From assembly GCA_902797105.1 (NCBI GenBank), contig CADBRL010000037.1, positions 1 through 20,177 of the forward strand: 20,177 bases of DNA, in the 5' to 3' direction. The stretch's first letter is position 1; the number at the start of each line of letters is the position of its first letter. Of this stretch, positions 15,312-20,177 are shown piece after piece. The notes below the pieces were generated by a model. It made no database searches. It worked only from the letters and a program-made list of their open reading frames with translations, and had not been told where the DNA came from. Source of the DNA: an uncultured Erysipelotrichaceae bacterium (GTDB taxonomy: Bacteria > Bacillota_I > Bacilli_A > RF39 > UBA660). Position numbers and translations under genes: made by a program.

Positions 15312-16397
15312 TTATTTTATTATAGTAACCATTTTTTTCTTTTTCTTATCAACATCATCAAGAAAAGATTCTATACATTTCTTAATACCTGATGTTGCTT
15401 TTTCTTTTCTCTTGTTTGCTTCTTTAAATTCTTTTTCCATTAATTTCTTAAATTCTTTTTCAGTTATATCTCCAGAAAAAACAAAATCATTTACAAGTTT
15501 ACTTACAACCGCTGAGTTATATCCATTACTTTCTTCTTTAGCAGTATCTAAAGCATCTGAATTAATGAAAAATGCTAAGTCATACAATGTTTTAACATCA
15601 TTACTTTTACTAACTTCATTTCTTCTTTCTATGCTTGTAACAGGTTTAATATTATTTTTTTCTAGATATTCCCATAGTTCTAGTGCTTTAATAAAGTTTT
15701 GTTCCTTTAGAATAACATTGGTTTTTCTAATTGGACTTCTTACTGGACTAGATTCTTTTAAACTTTTTATGAATGTTGAACCTCTAAATGCTGAAATTAT
15801 ATCTTTAATATGTTCAATTCTCTCATCTAGACTATGTCCATCTTTAGATGCATCAACATCAGTTTCCTTCTTACTACTTAATTGCAAATTAATTTCTACA
15901 ACTTCATCTTTTTTCTTCATTATACCTTTATAAGTAACTTCACTATCTACTTTTGCATAACTCTTTTGGTCAGATTCTTCTAACTTATTAGTTACGAATG
16001 TATATAGATTATCTACTAAAGACTTAATAAATCTGTTTTCATATAGGTCAACAGTTTCTTCTCTATAAACATTAAGTAATTTAAGAGGTATAACTGTTCC
16101 ATCATCTTGTACTTCTTGAATCATACTTGTGTGTTGTGCTAAATGTCTAATTGACTCTTCAGTTACTACTTTTGCTTTTTCAATTGGTACAATATTTTCT
16201 TCTTGAACTATAAACCTTCTTGGATTTCTTATTATATTATCTAGATAAGGAATACATTCTTCGACCATATCTATCCAAGATGTATCGCTTACTTTCGCAT
16301 CAATATTTTTCTTTATAGTTATATCTGATGAAGTAGCCCCTACAAAGGAGCTAACTTTATCTTTATTTAAATTATTTATGTAATCTACGATATCCAT
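15312..16397 (-). CDS. DUF2357-like protein (McrC-partner-like), no nuclease motif visible
   Basis: A 361-aa soluble protein. Residues 40-62 (WIDMVEECIPYLDNIIRNPR) and especially 109-135 (NVYREETVDLYENRFIKSL) resemble the DUF2357 region of proteins paired with McrB-type AAA+ ATPases; the YENRF block is the most telling. In many such partners a PD-(D/E)XK nuclease follows. Here I see no D...ExK pattern, and the chain ends in a Lys-rich helical tail, so it is probably nuclease-free. The start at 16397 is supported by AGGTGAT, which overlaps the stop of the AAA+ gene 8 bp upstream; the two are translationally coupled. It is likely a structural partner or adaptor of that ATPase. The family call is from pattern memory. 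Confidence 0.72.
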   Translation of the reverse strand: MDIVDYINNLNKDKVSSFVGATSSDITIKKNIDAKVSDTSWIDMVEECIPYLDNIIRNPRRFIVQEENIVPIEKAKVVTEESIRHLAQHTSMIQEVQDDGTVIPLKLLNVYREETVDLYENRFIKSLVDNLYTFVTNKLEESDQKSYAKVDSEVTYKGIMKKKDEVVEINLQLSSKKETDVDASKDGHSLDERIEHIKDIISAFRGSTFIKSLKESSPVRSPIRKTNVILKEQNFIKALELWEYLEKNNIKPVTSIERRNEVSKSNDVKTLYDLAFFINSDALDTAKEESNGYNSAVVSKLVNDFVFSGDITEKEFKKLMEKEFKEANKRKEKATSGIKKCIESFLDDVDKKKKKMVTIIK

Positions 16398-16405
16398 AGT
16401 ATCAC

Positions 16406-17911
16406 CTAAATTGTTTTCTTAAGACGTAATAAATATGCTTTACATTCTGGAGTCTTACCAGCTCCAAATAATTTTTCTAAATAATTTACAAGTCCATCTA
16501 TTTCATCTTTAATATATGCTAGATTTAATTGTTCAAATTTTCTTAAAATTTTGTGAGCTATAAGGTAATCAATACCTGCTACTTCATCTCCACCACAAGC
16601 AACATATGCTGGAACAAATTCTTTTAATTGTTTAACAATTCTGTTACCAAACGCTAGTCTAAAGTGGTCAATTACATATCTATCAAGTTGAGCAATCTTT
16701 TCTAAGTTTTCTTCACTTACTGGATTTTCATTACTAGATTTTTCAAATAAACTTGCCAAATATTTATAACTTGTTTTAACTTTGTCTGTATCTGGTGCTT
16801 CAAATACTTCACATTTGTCATCAATAGCTATTGGCATTGCTCTATCATAAACCTTATCTGTTATCATGAATGTTGAGTCATCGTTATTAATTGTACCAAT
16901 GTACCACATATTTTCCGGAATTTTTAATTTTCCATCTTCAAGTTTTTTAGGGTCACTAGGCCATACGTTAGGAACAAGTTCCACAACCCAGTCCTTTTTA
17001 TTTGGAAGTTCTAGAATAGATAGCATTTCTGCAAAATAGTATTCAACACGAGAAATATTCATTTCATCTAGAAGTGTTATATATACTTCATCAGTATATT
17101 CTGCTTCATACATTTTTTCTAATATTGCTGTTTCATTAAATTTCTTTGTAAATTCGTTGAAATAACCAAATATTTCTGTTGAATCTCTCCATGAAGGTTG
17201 AACTGATGCCACTGTTGTTTCATTATCTACGAAATTACCGAAAGCATATGCTAGTGAAGTTTTACCTGTACCAGATATACCTTCAAGAATAATTAATTTG
17301 TTTGATGCAAATGATGCAATAAATAATCTAATTAAATTAATATCATAGTATAAATGTAATTTTGATGCTGAATAATTTCTAAATTGATTACAAAATTCTT
17401 CAAGAGTAAAAGTATTATTTATTTCTTCTGGTGCTATATTTTCATATTTTTTATCTACATTACTTAGTTTAAAGAATCTGCTTTCTCCTTCTTTTAATTC
17501 ATTTTTAGGTGTTCCATCTTCGTTATATTCGATTTCACCATTTTCATTAGTAAGTTCACTAAACTTAGCATTTTGTCTTTTTAACTTAAATATTTCGTTA
17601 TTAAGTGAATCAATTTCATCAATTAACATATCTTCTTTTTTAACATTTCTTCTGTATCTTACATATACTTTAATTGATTTATATATTAAGAATATAATTA
17701 AGCCAAATATAGCTAGTAAGAAAATAATTGAAAAAATCAATATTACTAGACCTACTCCAGTTAAATCTTTCTTATAATCACTTATAACTGTGATATAGTT
17801 CATAATGTTAAACATTTGAAATAACCCTTGACCTAACCCTTTAAATATACTTACAAAACCTTCAAAAAGGGGTTCCATAAACTTTGTAAAAAATTCTCCA
17901 TATACACTCAT
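16406..17911 (-). CDS. Membrane-anchored McrB-like AAA+ ATPase/GTPase
   Basis: A 501-aa protein. An amphipathic N-terminus (about 1-45) is followed by one strong membrane segment at 52-77, a coiled-coil-like stretch at about 88-118, a linker, then the AAA+ domain. Walker A is GISGTGKTS at 211-219. PSWRDSTEIFGYFN at 239-252 is the McrB-type motif. Walker B YITLLDEMN is at 277-285, sensor-1 GTINNDD at 339-345, and YDRA at 355-358 carries a likely arginine finger. The order and wording are those of the McrB/AAA_5 group, but McrB of E. coli is soluble and carries a DNA-binding N-terminus. Here a membrane anchor replaces it. AGGAGG before the ATG lies within the last codons of the upstream gene, so translation is coupled. 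Confidence 0.88.
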   Translation of the reverse strand: MSVYGEFFTKFMEPLFEGFVSIFKGLGQGLFQMFNIMNYITVISDYKKDLTGVGLVILIFSIIFLLAIFGLIIFLIYKSIKVYVRYRRNVKKEDMLIDEIDSLNNEIFKLKRQNAKFSELTNENGEIEYNEDGTPKNELKEGESRFFKLSNVDKKYENIAPEEINNTFTLEEFCNQFRNYSASKLHLYYDINLIRLFIASFASNKLIILEGISGTGKTSLAYAFGNFVDNETTVASVQPSWRDSTEIFGYFNEFTKKFNETAILEKMYEAEYTDEVYITLLDEMNISRVEYYFAEMLSILELPNKKDWVVELVPNVWPSDPKKLEDGKLKIPENMWYIGTINNDDSTFMITDKVYDRAMPIAIDDKCEVFEAPDTDKVKTSYKYLASLFEKSSNENPVSEENLEKIAQLDRYVIDHFRLAFGNRIVKQLKEFVPAYVACGGDEVAGIDYLIAHKILRKFEQLNLAYIKDEIDGLVNYLEKLFGAGKTPECKAYLLRLKKTI

Positions 17912-17913
17912 TT

Positions 17914-18981
17914 TTATTCCTCCTTATTCTTTACAACTAATTTTATATTCATTTTATCAAAACTCATTTGATTATTTTCATTATTTTTAACAAATTCTTT
18001 TGATACTAAAAGTTCCATATCATTCACTAAACTCGTTGGTTCTATTTCTTCATCTATCTCCATTTCATAAATACAATCCATGCCTATTTCTTTATAATCA
18101 CTCATAATACTTTGATACTCTATTTCTTTATCATAAGGCACTAATATTTTTATAAATTCTTTCAAATATTCATTATCAAAGAACTTAACTAGGCTAGCTT
18201 TTTTCATATCTTTGTTTATTCTAATTAAGTATTTGTCCATTTCCATATTACTTATTAATTCTTTAAGTAAATGTACTTCAAGTAAATCATAAGATATTTC
18301 TCTAATTTTAGCATCATATTTTTTTAAAACGCCTTTAGATAAATTTTCATCAAATTCTTTTAAACCTGGTACTTCATAACTAAATAGTACTTCGTAATAA
18401 ACTGGATTATTACTTATCATTTTATATTCATTTCTAAAATCTTCACTATCTAGATATTCAAGTATCTTTTTATCTTCATTTGCATTTTTCTTTACTTCAT
18501 CAAATAAATCATTTATAAAATATTTGTTATCTTTAACTTCAAGTAATTTTGTTTTTCTTAAATAACTAAGTAAATATTTAAATTTATTTTTTGTATCTTG
18601 AATATCTCCATCAACAACATTACTTGCAAAATCTACATAACATGCTGTACATATAATAACTGATAATAAGAAAGTTTCATTTTTCCAACTTCTTAGCATT
18701 TCTGTTTTATCATGTAACTTGCAATACTCAATTATTGATTTTAAAACAAAGTTTATATTATCATTTGAATATTCAATTGGATTTTCTTTATGAATGTTGT
18801 TTTGAAAATAATACTTTTCAGAATATATTTCAATTATTTCTTTAGCAAAAACACTAAATTCTTTCTTGTTTTGCCACATTTTATTATTTTCAATACTAAT
18901 TAATGACTCTAGTATCTTCGCATAAGAAAGCAAATCCTTCTCTTTCTTTGTTATATACTTATTTATAACACTTAAGCTCAC
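17914..18981 (-). CDS. 355-aa unknown protein, first gene of the McrB-like operon
   Basis: I do not recognise this family. The protein is soluble, rich in Lys, Glu, Ile, Leu and Asn, and appears mostly alpha-helical. One moderately hydrophobic patch with two Cys (SVIICTACYVDFAS, about 106-119) is too short and polar to be a sure membrane segment. No enzyme motif is visible. I chose GTG at 18981 because AGGTGAGG lies 6 bp before it; a longer in-frame GTG at 18993 overlaps that site. The gene ends 2 bp before the AAA+ start and supplies its ribosome binding site, so it is co-produced with the ATPase. A consensus-like promoter lies just upstream. A regulator, adaptor or substrate-recognition subunit are all possible. 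Confidence 0.78.
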   Translation of the reverse strand: MSLSVINKYITKKEKDLLSYAKILESLISIENNKMWQNKKEFSVFAKEIIEIYSEKYYFQNNIHKENPIEYSNDNINFVLKSIIEYCKLHDKTEMLRSWKNETFLLSVIICTACYVDFASNVVDGDIQDTKNKFKYLLSYLRKTKLLEVKDNKYFINDLFDEVKKNANEDKKILEYLDSEDFRNEYKMISNNPVYYEVLFSYEVPGLKEFDENLSKGVLKKYDAKIREISYDLLEVHLLKELISNMEMDKYLIRINKDMKKASLVKFFDNEYLKEFIKILVPYDKEIEYQSIMSDYKEIGMDCIYEMEIDEEIEPTSLVNDMELLVSKEFVKNNENNQMSFDKMNIKLVVKNKEE

Positions 18982-19012
18982 AATCAGCCTCACCTAACCT
19001 TATTCTTTATAA

Positions 19013-19041
19013 ATTATACCAAATAAAAAAAAACATTGCAA
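19013..19041 (-). promoter_or_regulatory. Promoter of the four-gene McrB-like operon
   Basis: On the minus strand, TTGCAA (19041-19036), 17 bp, and TATAAT (19018-19013). It lies about 32 bp before the chosen GTG start and just after the terminator of the Hint gene, so it should drive all four genes down to 14035. Confidence 0.75.
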
Positions 19042-19061
19042 TATTACTTTAATAATTTATT

Positions 19062-19088
19062 AAAAAAAGAGCAATTAATTTTTGCTCT
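19062..19088 (-). terminator. Rho-independent terminator of the Hint-domain gene
   Basis: Stem AGAGCAA/TTGCTCT (19068-19074 with 19082-19088) and a 7-nt loop, then a run of Ts on the minus strand. Its upstream arm overlaps the TAG stop codon. Confidence 0.85.
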
Positions 19089-20177
19089 ATAAGACAATAT
19101 TTTTACTTCTTCGATTGCCTGAAAGTAATCCATTTGCGAAGTAATTATTAAATTTTTCAGTAAACAATGTACAATGATTTATTTCTTCTTCAATATGTTC
19201 ATGTTTAATTAATTTTATTTTTTTATTTTCTATATTTACACCATGATCTCCGATATTCCATTCTTCCATATACATAAATTTACTATTTTCAACATTATAA
19301 AATCTATGTCTATGAACTGTAGTTAAAATTGTTCCATCATCAAAATACCAATTATCATAACATGTATGTCTTTTATTCATAGTTCCATCACATTCAATTA
19401 CTGTATCTGTATCTAACTCTAATGTTACAGGATTAATACATATTACTTTATCTCCGACTTTAATATCTTTTAATTTTTTACGTCTTCTTCTCTTTTTACC
19501 TTTTTCATCTATTTCTTCAACATCTATTAGCGTATCTGAAGTTAAACAAGAAAACCAAAATTCCATAATATAGTAATTATTATCTGCGATATCTGAAGAA
19601 GATATAGCTGGATTAGTTAATGTTTTTGCATATTCATTGACACTATTAAGTGTATCTATTAGTCTATTTTGTTTTTTAATTACGTTAACTTTGGTTGTAT
19701 AACATTCAATATTCGCACCACCTTGTTCACAAAAATCAGCTTCGCGATGTGTATGGCTAAGGAAAGCACCAGTATATAATGTTTCAGATGTAGCGATAGC
19801 CAAAGCATGACCGTTTGCCATAAAAATATTATCTATCACATCTTTGCCAAGACACATCGGCATATAATTCGAACAATTTCCTTCGTAACCATTTACTTTC
19901 TTATCATAATAATATGAAAATGGGTAAATCTTACTTTTATAACTCCAATTATCAGAATAACTCGAATTAATCCATTCTGTCCATGTCATATTTGGTGCTG
20001 CTTGAAACAATACATCGTCTAAATAAAATTCTAAAGGCTTATCAAAATATACATAACATTTATCTGATGTATTTCCTGACATAAGAACTGTTTTATTTGT
20101 ATCATCCCATGAAAGTTCTCCACCATTTTCACATTTTGACAGTTCTGAATTAAAAATATACCCTTCTGTTGGCCAAC
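19087..20177 (-). CDS. C-terminal part of a large surface-type protein ending in a Hint domain (partial)
   Basis: The frame is open from the window edge at 20177 to the TAG at 19087-19089, so the ATG at 20082 is internal and the real start lies outside. The first visible residues (SKCENGGELSWDD, then SDKCYVYFDKP) look like a repeated extracellular domain with paired Cys. A globular Cys-rich region follows. From about 19548 a Hint (intein/hedgehog-type autoprocessing) domain begins at CLTSDTLIDVEE. It contains the block-B-like TTVHRHRFYN and ends with NNYFANGLLSGN; only RRSKNIVL follows. The Cys1 nucleophile and block-B His are present. The last Asn is followed by Arg rather than Cys, Ser or Thr, so splicing is unlikely; cleavage or attachment is more likely. 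A basic KGKKRRRRKK insert lies near the start of the domain. A phage-tail or toxin-delivery protein is an alternative. Confidence 0.8.
   Translation of the reverse strand, partial: WPTEGYIFNSELSKCENGGELSWDDTNKTVLMSGNTSDKCYVYFDKPLEFYLDDVLFQAAPNMTWTEWINSSYSDNWSYKSKIYPFSYYYDKKVNGYEGNCSNYMPMCLGKDVIDNIFMANGHALAIATSETLYTGAFLSHTHREADFCEQGGANIECYTTKVNVIKKQNRLIDTLNSVNEYAKTLTNPAISSSDIADNNYYIMEFWFSCLTSDTLIDVEEIDEKGKKRRRRKKLKDIKVGDKVICINPVTLELDTDTVIECDGTMNKRHTCYDNWYFDDGTILTTVHRHRFYNVENSKFMYMEEWNIGDHGVNIENKKIKLIKHEHIEEEINHCTLFTEKFNNYFANGLLSGNRRSKNIVL

Noticed and set aside
15259..15933. Plus-strand open frame of 224 codons, hydrophobic
   Set aside because: Antisense to the DUF2357-like gene and the start of the calcium-repeat gene. 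Its hydrophobic, Ser/Leu/Phe-rich content is what results from reading Lys/Glu-rich coding DNA backwards.
16406..17911. Standard McrBC type IV restriction operon
   Set aside because: The AAA+ motifs fit McrB, but there is no N-terminal DNA-binding domain and no visible nuclease in the partner, and a membrane segment is present.

Overview
The window looks like chromosomal DNA from a low-G+C, walled member of the Firmicutes/Bacilli, most likely an uncultured gut lineage near the RF39/Mollicutes side of the tree. That placement is inference. The DNA is strongly A+T-rich by eye. Genes use good AGGAG/GAGGTG-type ribosome binding sites. TGA acts as a stop (end of the gene at 5073) and Trp is TGG, so the Mycoplasma code 4 is not in use. 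Peptidoglycan genes (mraY, ftsW, a class B PBP) show that the cell makes a wall. Nearly everything is on the minus strand; only 6435-7313 is on plus. There is no gene-free stretch over 300 bases, and I saw no tRNA, rRNA, CRISPR array or insertion sequence.

Layout, left to right. 1-159 is the N-terminus of a secreted protein with a SipW-type-like signal, cut by the window edge. 291-5047 reads leftwards from a near-consensus promoter surrounded by palindromic half-sites: a one-TM protein, mtaB, a 145-aa unknown, recD2 (with a second promoter of its own) and a 53-aa membrane protein. 5073-6281 is a stand-alone surface protein with its own promoter and terminator. 6435-7313 is the plus-strand island: a CmpB-like membrane protein and rpmB (L28). 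7437-13934 is Fic, ftsW, an AAA_14/DUF4143 ATPase, mraY and a PASTA-containing class B PBP.

The ATPase sits between mraY and ftsW as a self-contained unit. It has a terminator on each side and three direct repeats spaced exactly 33 bp apart upstream of it, which looks like a cassette inserted into a reduced division/cell-wall cluster.

14022-19041 is the most unusual part: one promoter-to-terminator operon of four tightly coupled genes. In order of transcription these are a 355-aa unknown, a membrane-anchored McrB-like AAA+ protein, a DUF2357-like (McrC-partner-like) protein with no visible nuclease motif, and a one-TM protein whose outer part carries calcium-binding-type Asp/Asn repeats and three CxxxC motifs. 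I infer a membrane-spanning AAA+ machine rather than a standard type IV restriction system. Upstream of it, 19087-20177 is the C-terminal part of a large surface-type protein ending in a Hint (intein/hedgehog-like) domain.
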